The notes beneath the pieces are model-generated. The model was not told the DNA's origin, made no database searches, and worked only from the letters and a program-made list of their open reading frames with translations. Shown piece by piece: positions 57,366 to 64,000 of a DNA stretch of 64,000 nt. Made by a program: the position numbers and the translations under genes. Each line of letters starts with the position of its first letter. The stretch's first letter is position 1. The DNA is from Streptomyces sp. Je 1-369. GTDB lineage: Bacteria; Actinomycetota; Actinomycetes; Streptomycetales; Streptomycetaceae. Location of the stretch: contig NZ_CP101750.1 in NCBI RefSeq assembly GCF_026810505.1, positions 4,431,254 through 4,495,253 of the forward strand. The letters are read 5' to 3'.

Positions 57366-58880
57366 TCAGAGCTGCGTGAGCGCCCAGACCCCTATCGCGA
57401 GGCAGGCCAACGCCACGAGCAGCATCGGGACCGCCACCTTCGCGGGCGGTCCGGGACGTCGTCTGGGGGCGGGGGGAGCCGTGGCGTTGGCCGGTGCGTG
57501 GGAGGCAAGGGCAAGGGCGGCGAGGGCAGGAGCAGGCGCAGTGGCGGCGGGGGTGAGGGCCTGACCGCGGCGCGCTGACGACGTCACGGCCCGTGCGGGG
57601 TCGTACGTGCGATCGGGTTCGGGTTCGGGTGCCCGCTGAGGCAGCGGAGTGGGGGGAGTGGGCGGCTGCGTGGGTGGGGTGTGTGGGGGCTGCGGGGCGT
57701 AGTGGGGCTGCGGTGGTCGAGCAGGGGCGGGCTGTACGGGTGGGGGCAGCGGAAAGCCCTCTGTGTGTGACGGCCCAGGGGCGGGCGTGGGATTGGTTGC
57801 CGGCGGCGGCAGGTGCGGAGGCGGGGGCGGTGTGGAGGGCGCGTCGGGTATTCCGGGTCCGGTGGCGGGGCGCGCGTGGCGAGGTGCGGTGCGCGGGCGC
57901 GAGTGCGGGCCCTGGTGCGAGTGAGGGCCCTGGTGCGCGTACGGAGTGGGGGTGCGGGAGGTGTCGGGGCCGGTCGCCCGACCTTGGGGGCCGGTGACGT
58001 CGTCGGGTCCGTGAGGGCCGAATCCGGTGGGCAGCGGGGCGAGTTGATCGAAGATTTCGATGAGCTCGTCGTCCGGGCCCGGTTCGGGCAGCATGTCCGC
58101 GGCCGATGCGAGGGCCTTGCGCGCCCCCGTGGCGGTACGGAAGCGCGTCTGGGGATCCGGCTGGAGAAGCGTGGCGATGACCTGCCAGAGGGGCTCGGGA
58201 ATGCCCTGAGGGGCCCGTGGCGTGCCGTGTTCGGCGAAGTACTCGATCAGTGCCTTGGCGTCCGGCTTGGCGCCTTCCAGGAGGTACAGGGCGACCAGGC
58301 CGACGGCGAAGAGGTCGGCGGTGAAGTCCGGTTCGGCGCCCAGCATTTGTTCGGGCGCGAAATAGCCGGGCGTACCGACGACGTAGTCGGTCTCGGTCAG
58401 CCGGGGCTCACCCTTGCGCATCGAGATGCCGAAGTCGGAAAGGCGCAGATGCGGGCGCCCGGCACCGGTGACTTCCAGCAGGATATTGGCCGGTTTGATG
58501 TCACGGTGGACGACGCCTTCGGCGTGGACGGCGGCCAGGCCGGAGAGGAGCTGGTCCAGGAGGGTGCAGACGAAATGGGGCGGGAGCGGGCCGTAGTCCC
58601 CGATCACGTGCGCCAGTGAGCCGCCGCCGACCAGGTCCATGGTGAAGAGGACCTTGTCGTCGTCGGCGGCCCAGCTGGCGGGCGCGAGCACATGGGGGTG
58701 GTCGATCCGTAGAGCCTGCTCCCGTACGAACCGCAACAGCGCGTGTGCGTCGCTCTGTTGGAGGACCTTGGCGGCCACGTACCGGCGGCGTCTGTGGTCC
58801 CAGGACCGCCAGACCGCCCCGACTCCCCCGTGTCCGATCGGGTCGACCAGTTCGTACCGGCCGGCGAAGACCTCACCCAT
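57366..58880 (-). CDS. Membrane-bound Ser/Thr protein kinase (PknB-like)
   Basis: 504 aa. The kinase domain of about 270 residues has GHGGVGAVW, the Lys in VAAKVL, VHRDIKPANILL and SDFGIS with the activation loop ending GTPGYFAPEQ, so it should be active. A Pro-rich linker of about 200 residues and a single C-terminal transmembrane helix (VPMLLVALACLAIGVWALTQ) follow, with essentially no outer domain. It is 48 bp downstream of the XRE gene on the same strand. Confidence 0.93.
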   Translation of the reverse strand: MGEVFAGRYELVDPIGHGGVGAVWRSWDHRRRRYVAAKVLQQSDAHALLRFVREQALRIDHPHVLAPASWAADDDKVLFTMDLVGGGSLAHVIGDYGPLPPHFVCTLLDQLLSGLAAVHAEGVVHRDIKPANILLEVTGAGRPHLRLSDFGISMRKGEPRLTETDYVVGTPGYFAPEQMLGAEPDFTADLFAVGLVALYLLEGAKPDAKALIEYFAEHGTPRAPQGIPEPLWQVIATLLQPDPQTRFRTATGARKALASAADMLPEPGPDDELIEIFDQLAPLPTGFGPHGPDDVTGPQGRATGPDTSRTPTPYAHQGPHSHQGPHSRPRTAPRHARPATGPGIPDAPSTPPPPPHLPPPATNPTPAPGPSHTEGFPLPPPVQPAPARPPQPHYAPQPPHTPPTQPPTPPTPLPQRAPEPEPDRTYDPARAVTSSARRGQALTPAATAPAPALAALALASHAPANATAPPAPRRRPGPPAKVAVPMLLVALACLAIGVWALTQL

Positions 58881-58928
58881 GGTCGCGCTCCGCTCCCCTT
58901 CCGAGCCGTGCGCGGCCCGGTCGACGGA

Positions 58929-59477
58929 TCAGCTCTGGTGCGCCTCGTAGTGGGCGACCGCGTCCGCGGTGCGCCCGGCGCCGTACACCCGGAGGAACTC
59001 TGCCAGCTCCGGGTGGGTCGGGGCGAGGGAGTCGGCGGCATCGATGATGTCGCCTGCTGCCGCGACGGAGCGCAGCAGTGACTGGATCTCGCGCACCACG
59101 CGCTTGACCGTGGGCGCGCCCGAACTGGTCGCTGTCTGTGCGGTGTTGGTGAGGACGGAACCGCCCTGCGACTTCTTGATCTCGTCCATCCGGTCGGTGG
59201 CCTCGCCGGCGCTCACGCTGCCGTCCGCGACCTGGCCCGCCAGCTCCTGGAGGAGCTGCACGCGCTGGACCACCGCGGGATTGCCGATCTTGGCACGCTG
59301 ACCGCTCATCAGCTGGGACAGCATGGGCGCGGACAGGCCGAGGACTCCGGCGAGGCGTGCCTGGTTCAGGCCCAGATCATCGATGAGGCGACGGAAGAGC
59401 GCCCCCAGCGGCTCTCCGTACCAATTCCGCTGGAGCTCTCGTGCTCTCGCGGTGGTGTCTTGTTGTGCGGCGTCCAT
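58929..59477 (-). CDS. XRE-type helix-turn-helix DNA-binding protein
   Basis: 182 aa with GGGGAG upstream. The HTH is LNQARLAGVLGLSAPMLSQLMSGQR, around residues 37-60. The remainder is helical (VKRVVREIQSLLRSVAAAGD). The protein is conserved in the genus as I recall. It probably controls the adjacent kinase gene, which follows in the same direction. Confidence 0.85.
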   Translation of the reverse strand: MDAAQQDTTARARELQRNWYGEPLGALFRRLIDDLGLNQARLAGVLGLSAPMLSQLMSGQRAKIGNPAVVQRVQLLQELAGQVADGSVSAGEATDRMDEIKKSQGGSVLTNTAQTATSSGAPTVKRVVREIQSLLRSVAAAGDIIDAADSLAPTHPELAEFLRVYGAGRTADAVAHYEAHQS

Positions 59478-59576
59478 TGCGTCTCCCCATCGCTTCCCCT
59501 AAGACCGCGGTTCGCTGCCGCGAACCACGTCGTGCATCTTACGGAGAGTGGTCGTGGACCGGGACCCCCAATCCTT

Positions 59577-59607
59577 TTGCGAGATCTGGGGGGTGACCCG
59601 GTACTCT
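59577..59607 (+). promoter_or_regulatory. Possible promoter of tRNA-Ala
   Basis: TTGCGA (59577-59582) and TACTCT (59602-59607), spacer 19 bp, about 52 bp upstream of the tRNA. Confidence 0.45.
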
Positions 59608-59658
59608 GGTCTGCGATGCACGTCGGGACGTGATTCTTCCGGTTCGGCGTACCGTCGC

Positions 59659-59731
59659 GGGGCCTTAGCTCAGTTGGTAGAGCGCTGTCTTTGCATGGCA
59701 GATGTCAGGGGTTCGACTCCCCTAGGCTCCA
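59659..59731 (+). tRNA. tRNA-Ala (TGC anticodon)
   Basis: 73 nt; the acceptor GGGGCCT pairs with AGGCTCC (one G-U). The loop TTTGCAT has TGC at 59692-59694. No CCA is encoded, so Cca must add it. Confidence 0.97.
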
Positions 59732-59739
59732 CAAGAGAT

Positions 59740-59782
59740 ATGCCCTCCGAACTGCGGAAACGCAGGCTCGGAGGGCATTTTT
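59740..59782. terminator. Terminator between tRNA-Ala and the PPOX-family gene
   Basis: ATGCCCTCCGA / TCGGAGGGCAT (59740-59750, 59768-59778), with an inner CTGCG/CGCAG stem, followed by TTTT. Confidence 0.9.
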
Positions 59783-59801
59783 CGTGCTCGGCGGCTGGTG
59801 G

Positions 59802-60254
59802 TCAGTCGAGCCAGACGGACTTCCGCATGAGGTCGCGTCCCCGCAGTTCGTTCGACTCCCGCCAGGCCTGGATGTGGCGCGGGACGATGCGGAACCAGTT
59901 GTACGGAGCGGTCTGCTCGCGCGGATCGAAGCCGGTGCGCGCGGTGAAGCGGTCGGTCTGTTCCCGCGGCGGCTCGTCGATCCCGAAGGGCTGGACGTCC
60001 CCCTCGATCATGGTCACGTCCCGGGTGGTGCCGAGAGCCAGCCGGGCGCTTCCGGTGGCGGTCAGGTTCCTGCCGGTCGGGCTGTCGGCCGGGGTCGCCA
60101 CCCACAGCGCTTCACCGTCCCAGTCGAAGGAGAGCGGCACCAGGTACGGGGTGCCTTCCGGGGACGCGCTCGCCACCCATACGTCGATGTCGTGGGCGAG
60201 CCGGTGCCCGGTGTCGTGGCGACGCTGGGCGCGGGGACGCGGAGGGACGCTCAT
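59802..60254 (-). CDS. Pyridoxamine 5'-phosphate oxidase-like flavoprotein
   Basis: 150 aa, a split beta-barrel FMN/F420-binding fold. Family segments are VASASPEGTPYLVPLSFDWD, RLALGTTRDVTMIEGDVQPF and FRIVPRHIQAWRE. Such proteins bind FMN or F420 as a general oxidoreductase; PNPOx activity is unlikely without the signature. Convergent with tRNA-Ala. Confidence 0.85.
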   Translation of the reverse strand: MSVPPRPRAQRRHDTGHRLAHDIDVWVASASPEGTPYLVPLSFDWDGEALWVATPADSPTGRNLTATGSARLALGTTRDVTMIEGDVQPFGIDEPPREQTDRFTARTGFDPREQTAPYNWFRIVPRHIQAWRESNELRGRDLMRKSVWLD

Positions 60255-60369
60255 GGATGCTCCTGTGGGCCGAGGGCGTGAGGTGGTCTCAGCCTCACCC
60301 GCGCGGGGTGACGTCCGCCTCCGTGCTCAGCACGGAACCCACCACGGACAACGGCGGCCCTCGGCGCGT

Positions 60370-60972
60370 CTACGCGGGATGGCCCGCGGTGATGTCGCCC
60401 GCGTCGTGCAGCGTCAGCGGTGACCCGGCTCCGGGCGATTCCGGGGCCGGGGCGTGGGCGGCGATCGGGTCGAGCAGGAACGCGACGTGGTCGCCCCCGT
60501 CGCACCGGTCGTGGATGCGGCCGACGAACCAGGTCAGGGAGTCGGACAGGACGACAGCTCCCTCGGGGCCCTCTTCCAGGGACAGCCCGGCGAACTTGTC
60601 GGTCCGGTCGCTGCACAGCGACCCGAAGCGTTCCGCCAGGTCGTGCCGGTCCCTGGGCAGCTGGTGTACGGCGAGAGTGGTCGCCGCGAGGGCCAGCCGG
60701 TAGGTGTGGTTGGCCTTGGAGAGCCATACGGCGAACCGGACGGGCTCCAGTGAGCACTGGCTGGCGAAGCCGACCAGGCAGCCCGCGCGCTGTCCGTCCG
60801 ATACGGCGGTGACGACGTACACGGACGAGTCCGCGAGCGCGGTGAAGGCCGCGATGCCCTTGTCCACGTCAACGATGCCTTTGTCCACGTCATCCACGTC
60901 GTCCGTGGCGTGCGTGGCGTCCGCTTCGGCCGTGCCATCCGTGGCGTCTGCGTTCTCCGCGTCGCGGCCCAC
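60370..60972 (-). CDS. Flavin reductase-like FMN-binding protein
   Basis: 200 aa. A low-complexity acidic start with a duplicated VDKGI unit is followed by the flavin reductase fold (FTALADSSVYVVTAVSDGQR; SLEPVRFAVWLSKANHTYRL; DKFAGLSLEEGPEGAVVL; GDHVAFLLDPIAA). It could supply reduced FMN or bind flavin. GTG start 4 bp after the Orn/Lys/Arg-decarboxylase-like stop, so cotranscription is likely. Confidence 0.85.
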   Translation of the reverse strand: MGRDAENADATDGTAEADATHATDDVDDVDKGIVDVDKGIAAFTALADSSVYVVTAVSDGQRAGCLVGFASQCSLEPVRFAVWLSKANHTYRLALAATTLAVHQLPRDRHDLAERFGSLCSDRTDKFAGLSLEEGPEGAVVLSDSLTWFVGRIHDRCDGGDHVAFLLDPIAAHAPAPESPGAGSPLTLHDAGDITAGHPA

Positions 60973-60976
60973 GCCC

Positions 60977-62467
60977 TTACCACCCCTCGTCCCGTACGAC
61001 GCGCACCGTCTCCAGAGAGCTGTCGGCCGCGTCGGGAAGGTTCATGCCCGCTCGTACGCCCGAACGCAGATAGGTCAGGACGGGCTCCGTCAGGCGCTCG
61101 CCGGGCAGGACGACGGGGATGCCCGGCGGGTACGGGGTGATCATTTCCGCGGCGATCCGCCCTGCCGCCTCCGCCACGGGTACGTCCTCGGGATGGGCGA
61201 AGTAGGCGTCGCGCGGCAGGTCCGCCTGGGGCATCCGCAGGTCGCCGGGGCTGGGGACGTCGACCTGCGGGGCGTCGGCCAGTTCGTCGGCGTGCCTGGA
61301 CAGGTCGCGCAGGGCGTCGAGGAGGCGCGTGGTGGTGGCCTCGTCGTCGGCGTGCGTGAGCTGGGCACTGATCCGGCGGTGGTCGAAGAGATGCATGTCG
61401 ATGTGGTGGTGCTCGCGCAGCCAGTCGGCGGCGGCGTAACCCGTCGTGCCGAGCGCGGAGATGTCCATCACGACGGGCAGCGGGTCGAGATCGGCCGCCC
61501 GTCCTGGGCCGCAGTAGTCGTCGGCGTCGTCGACGTGCAGGCCGTCGATGTCCTCGATCGCCGCACGGGTGCGGGCGGCCAGGTGCAGGGCGTCGCCCAG
61601 GAGCTGTTCGCCGTGCTGGACCATCTGGCGGCGCCAGCCGTCCAGCCCGGCGTAGAGCAGGACGGAAGGGCTGGTGGTGCCGAGCAGGTCCGCGCGGGAC
61701 GCGAGGACGGCGGGGTCGATCAGATCGCCCTGGAGGTGGAAGACCGAGCCCTGTTCGAGGCCGCTGCCCATCTTGTGGACGCTGGTCACACAGATGTCGG
61801 CGCCCGCGTCCATCGCCCAGGTCGGCAGTTCGTCGTGGAAGGGCAGGTGCGCGCCCCAGGCCTCGTCGACGATCAGCGGCTTGCCGCGCCGGTGGCACAC
61901 GTCGGCGATGCCGCCGAGGTCGGCGGCCGAGCCGTAGGGCGTGGGGCTCGTGACCAGCGCACCGTCGGCGTCGGGATGGGCGGTGAAGGCCTCCTCGAAC
62001 GCGTCGGCCGTTGGCGGGTGGGCGATGTGGCGCTCGGGGTCCCAGGCAGGTTCTACCCAGACGGGCTCGACGCCTGAAAGGATCAGGCCCGCGATCACCG
62101 ACTTGTGGGCGTCACGTCCGACCAGGAGACGGCGGTGCGGCGCGGTCACCGTCAGCATGGCCGCCTTGACCGACAAGGAGCTGCCGCAGGTCGAGAAGAA
62201 CGTGTGCTCGGCGTGGACGGCGTCGGCCATCAACCGTTGGGCGCCCTCCAGGATCTGATGGCGGCTCAACCGGTCGTCGAGCCCGCCCGTGGCGAGTACG
62301 TCGCCGAGGAACACCGCCTCGCCGAGCACCTTCCTGACCCGGGGGTCGGCGCCCCGCGCCTGCTTGTGGCCCGGCGGGGTGAAGGCGAGCTCGTCGGCCT
62401 TGTGGTAGCGCTCCAGCGCGTCCAGGACGGGCGCCTCGTCGTGGTTCAAGCTTCGGTTCGCAGCCAT
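60977..62467 (-). CDS. Orn/Lys/Arg decarboxylase-like PLP enzyme
   Basis: 496 aa from ATG 62467 (AANRSLNHDEAPVLDALERY); a GTG at 62497 is an alternative. The fold-type I motifs are FTPPGHKQ, FFSTCGSSLSVKAAML, IVDEAWGAHLPFH and the PLP-Lys in SVHKMGSGLEQGS. The family includes lysine/arginine decarboxylases and YaaO-like proteins, so it may start polyamine or cadaverine synthesis; the substrate is unproven. Confidence 0.88.
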   Translation of the reverse strand: MAANRSLNHDEAPVLDALERYHKADELAFTPPGHKQARGADPRVRKVLGEAVFLGDVLATGGLDDRLSRHQILEGAQRLMADAVHAEHTFFSTCGSSLSVKAAMLTVTAPHRRLLVGRDAHKSVIAGLILSGVEPVWVEPAWDPERHIAHPPTADAFEEAFTAHPDADGALVTSPTPYGSAADLGGIADVCHRRGKPLIVDEAWGAHLPFHDELPTWAMDAGADICVTSVHKMGSGLEQGSVFHLQGDLIDPAVLASRADLLGTTSPSVLLYAGLDGWRRQMVQHGEQLLGDALHLAARTRAAIEDIDGLHVDDADDYCGPGRAADLDPLPVVMDISALGTTGYAAADWLREHHHIDMHLFDHRRISAQLTHADDEATTTRLLDALRDLSRHADELADAPQVDVPSPGDLRMPQADLPRDAYFAHPEDVPVAEAAGRIAAEMITPYPPGIPVVLPGERLTEPVLTYLRSGVRAGMNLPDAADSSLETVRVVRDEGW

Positions 62468-62522
62468 GCCAGGAGCAGTTCCCCTTCCTCCGTGCACGAA
62501 TCAGGGCCTATCTGCGCGCCAT

Positions 62523-62536
62523 GTTTCACGTGAAAC
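62523..62536. other. parS: parS centromere site
   Basis: Perfect GTTTCACGTGAAAC, the only parS to the right of oriC in the window. Confidence 0.95.
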
Positions 62537-62541
62537 AACGC

Positions 62542-62572
62542 GGGGCGGGCAGACCGTCCGGTCCCCCGCCCC
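62542..62572 (-). terminator. Hairpin terminator after the DUF5324 gene
   Basis: GGGGCGGG (62542-62549) and CCCGCCCC (62565-62572), 19 bp past the stop. Confidence 0.7.
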
Positions 62573-62590
62573 ACGACGTCGTAGACGGCG

Positions 62591-63310
62591 TCAGCCGCGC
62601 TTGTCCCGGTCGGTCGCTTCGGCCTCGGCCTCCGCCTGCTTGGCCTGCACCTCGGGGTCGAGGGCGGCCTGACCGCTGCCGTCGACCGAGGTCAGCGGCG
62701 TGCTGTCGGGCACCTCCGTGGCCGCGGGCGGCTCGACCAGCCAGTCGGGGTTGGCCTGCTTGTCCCACCACTTCCACGCGGCCACGGCACCGCCGGCGAG
62801 CAGGCCGAGGACAGCGAGCCGCTTGACGAGGCGGCCCCTCTTGGCCCTGCGCTCGTGCTTGCGTACCAGACGCTGGATCTCTCCCGCCGAGACCTGACCG
62901 CGCAGCGCGGCGAGAGCCGCCGTGCCACGGGACGTGGCCTCCTCGCGGACGGGCTGCGCGGCGGCGACCGCCTGCTCGATGCGGGGCCTGGAGTAGTCGG
63001 CGGCCTGGCGGGCGGCCTTGCGGGTACGGGCGGCGGCTTCGTGTGCGGCGTGGTCGACCTTCGGCGGCACATGGGTGCGGGCCTGCTCGACACGGGGGGC
63101 GACGTGGGCGCCGTACTGCACGCGGGCCTGTTCGGCGGCCTGCTGGGCAGCAGAAGACACCTTGGGTGCGATGCGTACGCGCGCTTCGTGGGCGTAATGA
63201 GTGGCCCGGTCCTTGGCCGTGTCGGCGTAAGGTGCCACCGCGTCCGCGGCGTGACGCACGCTGTCCTTGGCCGAGCCGGTCGCGGCGCGCACGCTGTCGA
63301 TGCGGGTCAC
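62591..63310 (-). CDS. DUF5324 family membrane protein
   Basis: 239 aa from GTG 63310, preceded by an ideal GAGGAGG; a longer reading to 63346 is rejected. It is made of helical Ala/Arg/Glu-rich repeats (VRHAADAVAPYADTAKDRAT and similar) like apolipoprotein or LEA-type proteins. One transmembrane helix (RLAVLGLLAGGAVAAWKWWD) and a short acidic tail follow. Function unknown. Confidence 0.85.
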   Translation of the reverse strand: MTRIDSVRAATGSAKDSVRHAADAVAPYADTAKDRATHYAHEARVRIAPKVSSAAQQAAEQARVQYGAHVAPRVEQARTHVPPKVDHAAHEAAARTRKAARQAADYSRPRIEQAVAAAQPVREEATSRGTAALAALRGQVSAGEIQRLVRKHERRAKRGRLVKRLAVLGLLAGGAVAAWKWWDKQANPDWLVEPPAATEVPDSTPLTSVDGSGQAALDPEVQAKQAEAEAEATDRDKRG

Positions 63311-63611
63311 GGGATCCTCCTCCTCGGTGGCGTATAGGTATGTCACCTTTCCACCCTTTCAGGGATCATGCCTTTCGGATCGCTCCGATGACATGCGAGG
63401 GCGGGCATCCGGGTCATGGAAGCTGACCCCGGCATTCTGAGTTCCTGTTTTCGCGCGTTTCAGTCTCTGAACCAGGCAAAATCTCTGCGGCGGAGAGCTC
63501 CCGGCCGACAATGCCACGGATCCCTCCGGTGCGCGCCCGGTCGGTGGCTACTCGTCCCAATCCGGTCCGTGCGAGGATCGGGGTGTCACAGAAGACAACG
63601 GAAGGCAGATC

Positions 63612-64000
63612 GTGGCTGAGCAGCTTTACGCCACCCTGAAGACCAACCAGGGCGACATCGAGGTCCGGCTTCTGCCGAACCACGCGCCCAAGACGGTCAA
63701 GAACTTTGTTGAGCTCGCTCAGGGCGAGCGCGAGTGGGTCCACCCCGCGACCGGCAAGAAGACCTCGGACCGCCTGTACGACGGCACCGTCTTCCACCGG
63801 GTGATCAGCGGTTTCATGATCCAGGGCGGCGACCCGCTGGGCAACGGCACCGGTGGCCCCGGCTACGAGTTCGAGGACGAGTTCCACCCGGACCTCGCCT
63901 TCGACAAGCCGTACCTGCTGGCGATGGCCAACGCCGGTCCGGGCACCAACGGCTCGCAGTTCTTCGTGACTGTCTCGCCGACGGCGTGGCTGACCCGCAA
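63612..64000 (+). CDS. Peptidyl-prolyl cis-trans isomerase (cyclophilin), partial
   Basis: 129 codons visible from GTG 63612, with GGAAGG at 63600-63605; it runs off the right edge. Cyclophilin motifs include [30 protein letters not shown] and TVSPTAWLT. The N-terminus has no signal, so it is cytoplasmic. It assists protein folding. Confidence 0.96.
   Translation, partial: MAEQLYATLKTNQGDIEVRLLPNHAPKTVKNFVELAQGEREWVHPATGKKTSDRLYDGTVFHRVISGFMIQGGDPLGNGTGGPGYEFEDEFHPDLAFDKPYLLAMANAGPGTNGSQFFVTVSPTAWLTR

Noticed and set aside
60851..60894. DnaA-box-like TTGTCCACG pair
   Set aside because: Both copies carry a mismatch and come from the duplicated VDKGI codons inside the flavin reductase-like gene.

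Overview
The window is a central chromosomal segment of a Streptomyces-type actinobacterium. The evidence is very high GC with strong third-position bias, frequent GTG starts, 14-bp palindromic parS sites (GTTTCACGTGAAAC), an oriC full of TGTGGA/TCCACA 9-mers between dnaA and dnaN, and a gene order that I recall from S. coelicolor (dnaB to gyrA and beyond) and partly from Mycobacterium (cca, DUF6049, murJ, sigM, trxB, trxA, parB, parA, rsmG, jag, yidC, rnpA, rpmH, dnaA, dnaN, recF, dciA, gyrB, gyrA). The species was not determined.

Layout. 1-4.96 kb is an accessory-looking flank: a serine hydrolase cut by the window edge, a degenerate carboxymuconolactone decarboxylase, a MerR/SDR divergent pair, a TetR/zinc-free quinone oxidoreductase divergent pair and a decayed second copy of that oxidoreductase. 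4.96-10.1 kb holds the replicative helicase dnaB, a MATE exporter and the rpsF-ssb-rpsR-rplI operon. 10.4-17.5 kb is mainly envelope genes: a FemABX-type transferase, an alanine-racemase-like PLP protein, a GT87 mannosyltransferase-like protein and a class A penicillin-binding protein. 17.9-23.2 kb carries PadR, inositol-1-phosphate synthase, an MFS protein, an LppU-like membrane protein and the CCA-adding enzyme. 23.4-33.5 kb is a syntenic envelope/stress block: DUF6049, MurJ, a membrane pseudokinase, SigM, its anti-sigma factor and the thioredoxin system behind a SigR-type promoter. 33.6-43.6 kb is the segregation/origin core: GNAT, parB, parA, rsmG, jag, yidC, yidD, rnpA, rpmH, dnaA and oriC. 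43.6-53.3 kb has dnaN, gnd, recF, dciA, gyrB, gyrA and a DUF3566 membrane protein, followed by tRNA-Ile.

After tRNA-Ile lies a relic of an integrated element (frameshifted and truncated tyrosine integrase plus a tiny membrane protein gene). Next come small secreted or membrane proteins, a Ser/Thr kinase and an XRE regulator, tRNA-Ala, a PPOX-family flavoprotein, a flavin reductase-like protein coupled to an Orn/Lys/Arg-decarboxylase-fold enzyme, a DUF5324 protein, and a cyclophilin cut by the right edge.

How it works together: DnaA, oriC, DnaB, DciA, SSB, DnaN, RecF and gyrase are the initiation and fork machinery. ParA and ParB act on nine perfect and one degenerate parS sites seen here, eight of the nine perfect ones on the dnaB side of oriC. 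YidC, YidD, Jag, RnpA and L34 form the conserved insertion/ribosome cluster. MurJ, pseudokinase, PBP, FemX-like and GT87 proteins serve the cell wall. No CRISPR array, rRNA operon, intact transposon or biosynthetic cluster was seen. The most unusual items are a perfect 44-bp palindrome inside rnpA, a parS site built into a terminator stem, a DnaA-box cluster upstream of dnaB, and the integrase relic at tRNA-Ile.
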